Source: Prevotellaceae bacterium (GTDB taxonomy: Bacteria > Bacteroidota > Bacteroidia > Bacteroidales > UBA932). From it: a stretch of DNA of 5,398 nucleotides. Of this stretch, positions 1-5,398 are shown in pieces. The stretch lies in assembly GCA_031279735.1 (NCBI GenBank), contig JAITHX010000046.1, positions 1 through 5,398 of the forward strand, read 5' to 3'. The notes under the pieces were generated by a model, which was not told the DNA's origin, made no database searches, and saw only the letters and a list, made by a program, of their open reading frames with translations. Position numbers and translations under genes: made by a program. Every line of letters starts with the position of its first letter. Within the stretch, counting starts at the first letter, position 1.

Positions 1-113
1 GCCTCGCCTTCCTCCGCGACGCCGTTTTCGCCGACTGTCATCGCCGATTCGACGGCGAAGCCGTCAATGACAGTCGCGTCGTTTTTTCCTAAAACCGTGC
101 CATTTTGTTTTCC
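1..113 (-). other. Possible partial coding fragment at the left edge (ambiguous)
   Basis: Two short frames are open to the window edge and neither can be confirmed. On the minus strand, the frame is open from a TGA at 116-114 to base 1. Its residues include ATVIDGFAVESAMTVGENGV, where valines recur every six residues, a spacing reminiscent of hexapeptide (left-handed beta-helix) repeats. Its only in-frame ATG is at 41-39, with no ribosome-binding site, so either the gene starts there with 14 codons visible or this is a remnant. On the plus strand, frame 3 is open from base 3 to a TAA at 90-92 and would be a 29-residue C-terminal tail ending in DSRVVFS. Both frames have GC-rich third positions. 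The stretch also forms a strong inverted repeat, which could produce the apparent coding pattern by itself. No function is assigned. Confidence 0.2.
32..87 (+). terminator. Nested inverted repeat followed by T-tract, possible terminator
   Basis: A perfect 10-bp inverted repeat pairs CGACTGTCAT (32-41) with ATGACAGTCG (67-76). Nested inside is a second perfect stem, GACGGC (51-56) and GCCGTC (60-65), with a GAA loop. Five bases after the outer stem comes a run of six T (82-87). In the plus direction this resembles an intrinsic terminator and would fit a gene entering from the left and ending at the TAA at 90-92. The T-tract is a little far from the stem and the outer stem has a 9-nt bulge on one side. 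It could also be only a palindromic stretch of coding DNA. Confidence 0.3.
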
Positions 114-199
114 TCATGCTTGTCGACTATTTCCCTGTTTTATATGTATATGGATTTTTCAGGTCAGGAACTCTGATTTTATCTCGTAACAATTACATA
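114..199. other. Non-coding spacer, nothing recognised
   Basis: This AT-rich stretch has no convincing gene, RNA or promoter match on either strand. A plus-strand open frame that starts at 116 runs through the inverted repeat and into the CACTAAC array. Its translation is low-complexity repeat sequence and has no protein character, so it is not called. Confidence 0.6.
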
Positions 200-292
200 G
201 CGGCGTTTTTTTTAACGCAAAGGACACGAAGGACGCGAAGCCCTTGCGCCCCTTGCGAAGCCTTTGCGCCCTTTGCGGTTAAAAAACACCGC
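200..292. repeat. Imperfect inverted repeat with GCAAAGG-rich arms
   Basis: The left arm (200-223) starts GCGGCG, continues with eight T and ends AACGCAAAGG. The reverse complement of the right arm (270-292) starts GCGGTG, continues with six T and ends AACCGCAAAGG. The arms therefore match except for one substitution and small length differences. The spacer (224-269) holds degenerate copies of the same purine-rich words (ACGAAGG, GCGAAG) and of their complements (CCTTGCG, CCTTTGCG). The whole could fold into a long hairpin and resembles a non-coding dispersed element such as a MITE or REP-like repeat. For an intrinsic terminator of the helicase the T-run lies on the wrong side of the hairpin, so that role is not favoured. 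No target-site duplication was identified and mobility is unproven. Confidence 0.65.
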
Positions 293-313
293 AACGCGGT
301 TAAAAAACACTGC
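275..313. repeat. Duplicated 18-bp hairpin unit (21-bp period)
   Basis: GCGGTTAAAAAACACCGC (275-292) is repeated as GCGGTTAAAAAACACTGC (296-313), 17 of 18 bases identical, separated by AAC. Each unit is itself a small hairpin: GCGGT pairs with ACCGC around an 8-nt A-rich loop, and the second copy keeps pairing through one G-T wobble. The first copy is also the outer end of the right arm of the larger inverted repeat. The preserved pairing is suggestive but rests on one substitution. Confidence 0.75.
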
Positions 314-341
314 TATATCAATCCTCCGCCCGCCCGACAGG

Positions 342-425
342 CACTAACCACTAACCACTAACCACTAACCACTAACCACTAACCACTAACCACTAACCAC
401 TAACCACTAACCGCTAACCACTAAA
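342..425. repeat. Tandem heptamer array (CACTAAC), about 12 units
   Basis: Eleven contiguous 7-bp units occupy 342-418. The first ten are CACTAAC and the eleventh is CGCTAAC (412-418). A twelfth, degenerate unit CACTAAA (419-425) runs into the end of the helicase gene and contains its stop codon (421-423, TAG on the minus strand). Since 7 is not a multiple of 3, the array cycles through all frames and has stop codons in every frame on both strands (TAA on plus, TAG on minus). It lies immediately downstream of the helicase. Heptanucleotide repeats of this type are known from cyanobacteria and some other bacteria; the role here is unknown and replication slippage is the simplest origin. Confidence 0.97.
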
Positions 426-3246
426 AGAAGAGTTTTTCTATTTCGGAATCATTCAGATCGAAGAGAGGATTGTTCGAGGTGACGAATGTTTCGGAGAGGC
501 GCAGTTTTTCGTTTTGCAGGCGGAGTATTTTCTCTTCGACCGAATCGTTGGATATGAAGCGGTAAACCATCACGTTTTTCTTTTGACCTATGCGATGCGC
601 TCTGCTTAGAGCCTGCATTTCCGCTGCCGGATTCCACCATGGATCGACAATGAAAACATAGTCTGCTTCGGTCAGATTCAGCCCTGTTCCTCCGGCTTTC
701 AGCGAGATGAAGAAACAGCTCGTGTCGCTGTCGGAGAATTTCGCTATTTCGCCTTCTCTATCCACGGTGCTGCCCGTGAGCATGGCGTATTTCCAGCCTC
801 TTTCGTCGAAAATGCCGGCAAGCAGTTTCAGCAGTTTGACGAAGGAGGAAAATATCAGAGCCTTGTGTCCTCCCGCCCTCACGTTTTCAAAGCAGAGGAG
901 AATCTGTTCGAACTTGCCCGAATCGCCGGCGTAGCTCGTGTCGGCGAGAGCCGGATGATTCGCCAGAAGCCGGAGACGCATGAGACTTTGAAGAGCCACG
1001 AAATTGTTCCTGAGAAACGACTCGCTGTTCTCGACGAGCTGTCGCCGGATGCGATTCTTTTCGTCGAGATAAAGGAGTTCCTGCTCTTCGGACATGTCGC
1101 AGCAAACTATTTCCTGCAACAGAGGCGGCAGTTCCGGCGTCACCTCCTCTTTGGTGCGTCGGAGCATGAACGGGCGAATCAGTTTGGACAGACGTTTTTC
1201 CGCCTCCTCGTCCTTATCCTTGCCGATCTTTCCGGCATAGTTTTCCTTGAACCACGAGAGATTGCCGAGCATACCGGGGTTCATGAAATTGAACTGCGCC
1301 CAGAGGTCGGTCAGGGAATTTTCGATGGGCGTGCCGGTGAGCGCTATCCGATGCGACGAGTTCAGGCGGACAACGGATTTGCAGACAGCCGAATCGGGAT
1401 TCTTTATATATTGGCTTTCGTCGAGCACTATGTAGTGAAACTCATGGCAGCACAGTATTTCGATGTCGCTTCTGACTATCCCGTACGATGTGATCACAAC
1501 GTCGTGATCGTCGAATATCCTGCCGACCGCCTTCGACTTGAAGCGCTTGTTGCCCGCATAGAGGTAGGCGCGCAGGGCGGGAGCAAACTTTTGCAGTTCG
1601 TTTTTCCAGTTGTGCAGCAGCGACGTAGGCGCAACTATCAGCGAGGCGGGAATGCAGGAAGAATCGCCGCGGGCGCCGGAATAGATATGTTCAAGCAGCG
1701 TAATTGTCTGTATGGTTTTTCCGAGACCCATATCGTCGGCGAGGCAGGCTCCGAAGTTGTGCTGTCCGAGATGCGTCAGCCAGCGGAATCCTTCCTTCTG
1801 GTAGGGACGCAGAATGTGTTCGAGAGATTCGGGCGGCGCGGGAAGATTGTCCGACATTCGGCGGAACCGTTCGGCGGGGTTATCGTCGGGCAGTCCGAGC
1901 AGTTCCGTCGCGCCGTTCAGCACGCCGATGTGCATTTTGTTCAGTTTGATGCCGCTGTCGGAGCTTTCGCCGTGCATGAACAGTGCGCGGCAATCGACAA
2001 ACCATTGTTCGGGCAGAATGAAAACCCGTCCGTCGGGGAGCACATACTCGCGACTGTCCGTCAGGATATGCCGTCGGAATCGAGCGAAAGGAATGGCGAA
2101 GTTGTCGAAAACCACCTCTATCTGCATGTCGAACCAGTCGATTTTTTCGCTCATTCCCGCCTTCGTCTCGACGGGACCCACATAATATATCTTGCCCGTT
2201 CGCCGTTCCATCGCGAAGTCGCTCAGTTCGGATTCGTGTTTGTTCAGAAAGGCGATCAGTCCGTACTGACCGTGAGTTGCGCGGTCGAGACAGAACCACG
2301 TGTCGTATTCCTTCGTCAAACCGGCGCCGAGCAGCCGGGCGACGCAGCCGTTTTCCCATTCAAAGTCGCGGCTGAACGAGCAGATAGTTTCCCGTCCGTT
2401 CAGAGTTTCCTGCACCACCACCTTTTTCTTCTTCGGATTGGTTGTGGGTTTAAAGCGACGACCGTTGTAGTCGAAAAGCAGCGAAAGTACGGGACGCGAA
2501 TGAAAATCCTCCTCGAGAACCAGTATCGCCTTTTTCGCGGCGTTTATTTCCTTCATCTCTATGCCCTCTATCCGCACCTCGTACTTCGGAATAGTTTTCA
2601 GGACAAACTTTCGGATATAGTCGTTCTCCGCCGCCGCCGGTATGTCGATATGAGTTTTCGAGAAGAAGGGCGACAGTTTTTTCGCGTCGATGTCGTCGAT
2701 GCGGTGAATCCTGTCGCCGAGGAGGACAAGACAGGGTTCATTGGACAAAACCACAACCGGTTTCCGTTGCAGACTGAGTTCCTCGTCGCCGTTCGAGAGC
2801 GAGATGAAATAGCGCAGCCCCTTTTTATCCTTAATAAAATTGAACAGACAGCGGCTCGGCTCCGGCTGAAGCGCTACGCGGTTGCGCTCGGACACCGGCT
2901 TGGAAGCATCGGCGCGAAAAAAGAACGGAATGTTCTCCGCTCCGGCGAGTTCGGTTATCCTGACGCAAATTTTCTCGATATAAGGACGAACATAGTTCTC
3001 CATAGTGCTTGGCGGAATCCCCGTCTTATCCTTGTCCTTCGAGAAAGCCTTGAGCAGAGACTTCTCCGAAATCTTTTCGACCTCGCGCATCAGAGCGTTC
3101 AGCGTTTCCGACAAGTCGGCGCCCGCTTCGGGCATCCCCGAAAGAACAAAATTCATCCCCCTGCCGGTGTCCGCCGAGTACAGATTCATTCTCCATCCAA
3201 AATTCGGATGCTCGGTAATCGTCAGTATCAAATCCTCTTTCGCCAT
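421..3246 (-). CDS. Snf2/SWI2-family DEAD/DEAH-box helicase
   Basis: This 941-residue protein is an intact superfamily-2 Snf2-type ATPase, expected to be a cytoplasmic DNA translocase that remodels protein-DNA or nucleic-acid complexes using ATP. The C-terminal half carries the whole motor. A YQKEGFRWL segment (482-490) comes first, then Walker A DMGLGKT (505-511), motif Ia IVAPTSLLHNW (537-547), Walker B DESQ (609-612), motif III ALTGTPIENS (635-644), motif IV ALIFSSF (796-802), motif V GGTGLNL (852-858), then DPWWNPA (868-874) and motif VI QALSRAHRIGQ (878-888). The N-terminal ~470 residues probably correspond to the bacterial Snf2-associated region. I see no CxC...CxH SWIM zinc finger there, although many bacterial relatives have one. 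The start MAKEDLILTI lies downstream of a putative promoter and has no Shine-Dalgarno sequence. The TAG stop lies inside the last unit of the CACTAAC array. The gene diverges from ade. The specific cellular role is not predictable; RapA-like transcription recycling is possible but not shown. Confidence 0.96.
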   Translation of the reverse strand: MAKEDLILTITEHPNFGWRMNLYSADTGRGMNFVLSGMPEAGADLSETLNALMREVEKISEKSLLKAFSKDKDKTGIPPSTMENYVRPYIEKICVRITELAGAENIPFFFRADASKPVSERNRVALQPEPSRCLFNFIKDKKGLRYFISLSNGDEELSLQRKPVVVLSNEPCLVLLGDRIHRIDDIDAKKLSPFFSKTHIDIPAAAENDYIRKFVLKTIPKYEVRIEGIEMKEINAAKKAILVLEEDFHSRPVLSLLFDYNGRRFKPTTNPKKKKVVVQETLNGRETICSFSRDFEWENGCVARLLGAGLTKEYDTWFCLDRATHGQYGLIAFLNKHESELSDFAMERRTGKIYYVGPVETKAGMSEKIDWFDMQIEVVFDNFAIPFARFRRHILTDSREYVLPDGRVFILPEQWFVDCRALFMHGESSDSGIKLNKMHIGVLNGATELLGLPDDNPAERFRRMSDNLPAPPESLEHILRPYQKEGFRWLTHLGQHNFGACLADDMGLGKTIQTITLLEHIYSGARGDSSCIPASLIVAPTSLLHNWKNELQKFAPALRAYLYAGNKRFKSKAVGRIFDDHDVVITSYGIVRSDIEILCCHEFHYIVLDESQYIKNPDSAVCKSVVRLNSSHRIALTGTPIENSLTDLWAQFNFMNPGMLGNLSWFKENYAGKIGKDKDEEAEKRLSKLIRPFMLRRTKEEVTPELPPLLQEIVCCDMSEEQELLYLDEKNRIRRQLVENSESFLRNNFVALQSLMRLRLLANHPALADTSYAGDSGKFEQILLCFENVRAGGHKALIFSSFVKLLKLLAGIFDERGWKYAMLTGSTVDREGEIAKFSDSDTSCFFISLKAGGTGLNLTEADYVFIVDPWWNPAAEMQALSRAHRIGQKKNVMVYRFISNDSVEEKILRLQNEKLRLSETFVTSNNPLFDLNDSEIEKLFF

Positions 3247-3269
3247 TAGAATATCATTTATTAAACCCG

Positions 3270-3299
3270 CAAAATTACGATAAATTACGCTTAGTCAAT
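3270..3299 (-). promoter_or_regulatory. Putative Bacteroidetes-type promoter for the helicase
   Basis: Reading the minus strand, TAATTTTG (3277-3270) matches the Bacteroidetes -7 consensus TAnnTTTG at every fixed position. ATTG (3299-3296) lies 18 nt upstream and matches three of four bases of the -33 element TTTG, whose usual spacing is about 19 nt. Transcription would start near 3263, leaving a leader of roughly 17-20 nt before the ATG at 3246. Both elements overlap AATTACG heptamers. The match is by eye and assumes the host is a Bacteroidetes. Confidence 0.5.
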
Positions 3300-3328
3300 T
3301 ACGAATTACGAATTACGAATTACGAATT
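3273..3328. repeat. AATTACG heptamers in the helicase promoter region
   Basis: Two isolated copies of AATTACG (3273-3279 and 3283-3289, 10 bp apart) are followed by four perfect tandem copies (3297-3324) and a truncated AATT (3325-3328). The tandem block is preceded by GTC, as are two of the complete or partial blocks downstream of ade. It is the same repeat family as at 5252-5398. Confidence 0.95.
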
Positions 3329-3381
3329 GCATCGACGAGAATCGCGTCGCCCGCATATCCCGAAAGTTTGAATTGCAACCG

Positions 3382-3406
3382 CGTATAACTGCCGTATAAC
3401 TATAAT
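3382..3406. promoter_or_regulatory. CGTATAACT direct repeat, possible operator
   Basis: CGTATAACT occurs at 3382-3390 and again at 3393-3401, an 11-bp spacing that would put both copies on nearly the same face of the helix. The second copy runs into TATAAT (3401-3406). This could be a regulator site or promoter part for ade, about 110 bp upstream of its annotated start. No partner regulator is in the window and a short repeat like this can arise by chance. Confidence 0.25.
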
Positions 3407-3518
3407 TAACGGAATCTATGCAACGTTTCGACCCCTGATGCATCCTTCCCATTGTTGATATAAGGCAGCGCGCAAAAAACGCAATGCCGAAATAAAGTGT
3501 TAATAATTATACTACAAT

Positions 3519-5246
3519 ATGGCTTTAATATTCACCAGAACTAATCCCTTCACCGCGTCCTCGACCTATATGCTGAAGGAAGAAATATATGCCGACCTCC
3601 TGTCGCCCTACAGCGTTTCGGGACGTATCGTCGATGCGGTCAACCGCCGGATATTCAGCGGACGTGTCTATGTGAACGCTCTCGGTCAAATAGAAAGAAT
3701 CGAGGCGGCGGCGAATGTCGAGGAACGTTATCTGATGCCCGGATTCGTCGATTCGCATGTTCATGTGGAGAGCAGCATGCTGATGCCGTCGGAGTTTGCC
3801 CGCGCGGCCGTGCGTTCGGGCGCGGTGGCGGCAGTGTGCGATCCGCACGAAATAGCCAACGTGCTTGGCATCGACGGACTGGACTATTTCATGGACAACG
3901 GACGACGCTCCGGATTCCGCTTCTTCTTCGGCGCGCCCTCGTGCGTCCCCGCAACCGGCATCGACGCCGCCGGCGCAAGCATCGACGCCGCCGAAGTGCG
4001 CCGCCTGCTCCGCCGCGACGACATCTGGTTTCTCGGCGAAATGATGAACTTCCCCGGAGTGGTTTCCGGCGACATGGAAGTAATGTCCAAGATCGACGCG
4101 GCGCGCATTGCCCTCAAACCCATCGACGGTCACGCGCCCGGACTGTCGGGCGCGGCACTCGAAACCTACGTCAGGGCGGGAATTTCCACCGACCACGAGT
4201 GTTTCGACCTCCGCGAAGCCGAAGAAAAATTGCGGCTCGGCATGAAGATACAGATTCGCGAAGGCAGCGCGGCAAAGAATCTCGACGCTCTGCTTCCGCT
4301 CATCGACCGACATCCGGATGCGGTGATGCTCTGCACCGACGACATGCATCCCGACGACCTTCTCGACGGCTACATAGCCTCCGCAGTGCGGAAAGCTCTT
4401 GCCGGCGGCGCCGACTTCTTCAACGTGATGCGCGCCGTATCGCTCAATCCCGTCAGGCACTACAACATTCCCGTCGGACTGCTGAGAGCCGGCGACCGCG
4501 CCGACTTCATAATCGCCGATTCGATAGCGCCGAATTTCAGCGTGCTGAAAACCTACATCGGCGGCAAAGAAGTGTTCGACCGCGGCGAGAACGTCGTCCG
4601 TATGCCGCGCCCCAAGATTGTGCCCAAAAACAACTTCCGCGCCCGCAAGTACTCGGCGGAGGACATACGGGTCGAAGCGCGGGGAACGACGATGAAAGTA
4701 ATAGGAGTGACCGACGGCGAAGTTGTGACCGACGCTCTCGTCGAGCCTGTAACCGCAGTTGACGGCTTCGCGGTAGCCTCGCCCGAAAAGGACATACTGA
4801 AAATAGTGGTCATCAACCGTTACCGCGAAAAAGCCAAACCCGCGACAGCCTTCATAAAGGGCTTCGGACTGAAACGCGGCGCCCTGTGCAGCACAGTATC
4901 CCACGACAATCACAATATCACGGCAGTAGGCGCGGACGACGAATCTATAATCCGCGCAGTCAACGCCGTGATAGAAACTTCCGGCGGAATAGCCGTATGC
5001 GACGGCAAGGACACGGATATACTCCCGCTGCCCGTTGCCGGCATACTCTGCGGCGGAAACGCCGAACAAACCGCCGCCGCCTACAAACGACTGCAAAACA
5101 AAGCGAAAATCGCCGGCTCCACTCTCTCCTCCCCCTTCATGACCCTCGCTTTCATGGCTCTGGTGGTCATCCCCCGCCTTAAACTGCACGATAGAGGACT
5201 GTTTGACGTCGATAAGTTCCGATTTGCGGAAATGTTCGGCGATTAA
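3519..5246 (+). CDS. ade: Adenine deaminase
   Basis: This enzyme hydrolyses adenine to hypoxanthine and ammonia in purine salvage, in the cytoplasm, with divalent metal. The 575-residue protein has the amidohydrolase signatures of the Ade family. PGFVDSHVHVESSM (74-87) carries metal-ligand histidines H80 and H82. Then come CDPHEIANV (107-115), GEMMNFPGVVSG (173-184), DGHAPGLSG (203-211), DHE (225-227), IREGSAAKNL (246-255) and CTDDMHPDD (272-280). The C-terminal domain has the family's VSHDNHNITAVG (460-471) and PFMTLAFMALVVIP...LFD (539-563). Length is near the usual 540-600, so the gene is complete. The first ~18 residues (MALIFTRTNPFTASSTY) look atypical; Met19 (ATG at 3573) would give MLKEEIYADLL and is a credible alternative start. 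Neither start has a Shine-Dalgarno sequence. The gene diverges from the helicase, has no operon partner in view, and its TAA is followed within 6 bp by the AATTACG array. Confidence 0.96.
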   Translation: MALIFTRTNPFTASSTYMLKEEIYADLLSPYSVSGRIVDAVNRRIFSGRVYVNALGQIERIEAAANVEERYLMPGFVDSHVHVESSMLMPSEFARAAVRSGAVAAVCDPHEIANVLGIDGLDYFMDNGRRSGFRFFFGAPSCVPATGIDAAGASIDAAEVRRLLRRDDIWFLGEMMNFPGVVSGDMEVMSKIDAARIALKPIDGHAPGLSGAALETYVRAGISTDHECFDLREAEEKLRLGMKIQIREGSAAKNLDALLPLIDRHPDAVMLCTDDMHPDDLLDGYIASAVRKALAGGADFFNVMRAVSLNPVRHYNIPVGLLRAGDRADFIIADSIAPNFSVLKTYIGGKEVFDRGENVVRMPRPKIVPKNNFRARKYSAEDIRVEARGTTMKVIGVTDGEVVTDALVEPVTAVDGFAVASPEKDILKIVVINRYREKAKPATAFIKGFGLKRGALCSTVSHDNHNITAVGADDESIIRAVNAVIETSGGIAVCDGKDTDILPLPVAGILCGGNAEQTAAAYKRLQNKAKIAGSTLSSPFMTLAFMALVVIPRLKLHDRGLFDVDKFRFAEMFGD

Positions 5247-5251
5247 TTAAG

Positions 5252-5398
5252 AATTACGAATTACGAATTACGAATTACGATCAATTACGAATTACGAATT
5301 ACGAATTACGGCCGGCTTCGGACGTGTCAATTACGAATTACGAATTACGAATTACGGCCGGCTTCGGACGTGTCAATTACGAATTACGAATTACGAAT
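5252..5398. repeat. Composite array: AATTACG x4 blocks with 18-bp linkers
   Basis: Four blocks of tandem AATTACG are visible: 5252-5279 (4 copies), 5283-5310 (4), 5329-5356 (4) and 5375-5398 (3 copies plus AAT, cut by the window edge). The first two blocks are joined by ATC. The second and third are each followed by the identical linker GCCGGCTTCGGACGTGTC (5311-5328 and 5357-5374), giving a perfect 46-bp higher-order repeat. On the plus strand the heptamer has no stop codon in any frame (NYELRIT periodic); on the minus strand it contains TAA. The array starts 5 bases after the ade stop codon and continues beyond the window. The identical linkers exclude a CRISPR array. Confidence 0.97.

Larger units (their letters stand above)
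3247..3518. other. Divergent intergenic region between helicase and ade
   Basis: This 272-bp stretch lies between the two start codons and must carry both promoters unless ade starts further inside. The helicase-proximal side holds a Bacteroidetes-type promoter candidate and the AATTACG heptamers. The middle holds a small stem (CGACG 3333-3337 with CGTCG 3345-3349), the CGTATAACT direct repeat and an 8-bp palindrome GATGCATC (3437-3444). The last ~20 bases before ade are AT-rich without a Shine-Dalgarno sequence. I could not find a good TTTG/TAnnTTTG pair for ade. No RNA gene or riboswitch was recognised. Confidence 0.7.

Noticed and set aside
116..361. An 81-codon plus-strand open frame in the left intergenic region
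   Set aside because: It runs through the inverted repeat and into the CACTAAC array, ending in LTTNH. The composition follows the repeats and there is no ribosome-binding site.
342..425. Telomere-like repeat (TTAGTGG on the minus strand)
   Set aside because: The resemblance to eukaryotic TTAGGG-type repeats is superficial. The array is short, internal, and next to bacterial genes.
865..3249. A 794-codon open frame on the plus strand opposite the helicase
   Set aside because: Its codons are exact reverse complements of helicase codons. It stays open because the helicase avoids TTA, CTA and TCA. The minus-strand product has all Snf2 motifs in order, and the plus-strand translation has no recognisable domain.
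3958..3993. A 15-bp direct repeat (GCATCGACGCCGCCG, 21-bp spacing) inside ade
   Set aside because: It encodes GIDAAGASIDAAE in a region where related deaminases have a similar PAT...GA segment. The repeat fits conserved residues plus GC-rich codon choice.
3525..5189. A 554-codon open frame on the minus strand opposite ade
   Set aside because: Same explanation: codon-aligned antisense shadow of a gene that avoids TTA, CTA and TCA. The translation has no recognised motif, whereas the plus strand is a complete adenine deaminase.
5283..5398. Possible CRISPR array (28-bp repeats alternating with 18-bp segments)
   Set aside because: The two 18-bp segments are identical, the 28-bp part is an internal heptamer tandem, and no cas gene is present. 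This is a higher-order tandem repeat.

Overview
The window holds two well-supported protein-coding genes that point away from each other, separated and flanked by repeat-rich intergenic DNA. A large Snf2/SWI2-family DEAD/DEAH-box helicase lies on the minus strand (421-3246). An adenine deaminase (ade) lies on the plus strand (3519-5246). The best guess for the source is a member of the Bacteroidota, probably Bacteroidales. The reasons are: neither gene has a Shine-Dalgarno sequence; the helicase is preceded by a good match to the Bacteroidetes -7 promoter element (TAnnTTTG); and the helicase C-terminus (SNNP...SEIEKLF) and the deaminase sequence both look like Bacteroidetes family members. The lineage is an inference and no marker gene is present. 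Both genes have moderate-to-high GC codons and avoid TTA, CTA and TCA, which leaves long but meaningless open frames on their antisense strands.

Layout from left to right. Positions 1-113 hold an ambiguous fragment: a nested inverted repeat that could be a terminator, overlapped by short open frames running off the window edge. Positions 114-199 show nothing recognisable. Positions 200-313 are an imperfect inverted repeat plus a duplicated 18-mer hairpin, resembling a dispersed non-coding repeat. Positions 342-425 are a perfect tandem array of the heptamer CACTAAC whose last, degenerate unit contains the stop codon of the helicase. The helicase fills 421-3246. The 272-bp divergent intergenic region (3247-3518) contains a putative helicase promoter, a second heptamer family (AATTACG) overlapping that promoter, and an 11-bp-spaced direct repeat. 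The deaminase follows. From 5252 to the right edge lies a composite array: blocks of four AATTACG heptamers, two of them followed by an identical 18-bp GC-rich linker, giving a 46-bp higher-order period.

The two genes are transcribed divergently and have no obvious functional link: one is a DNA-translocating ATPase of unknown specific role, the other a purine-salvage enzyme. The most distinctive content is the intergenic repeat architecture. AATTACG blocks occur at exactly four copies in each complete block, and heptamer arrays start at or within a few bases of both stop codons. I see no CRISPR, RNA gene, insertion sequence, phage module or defence operon. No convincing new protein system is visible.
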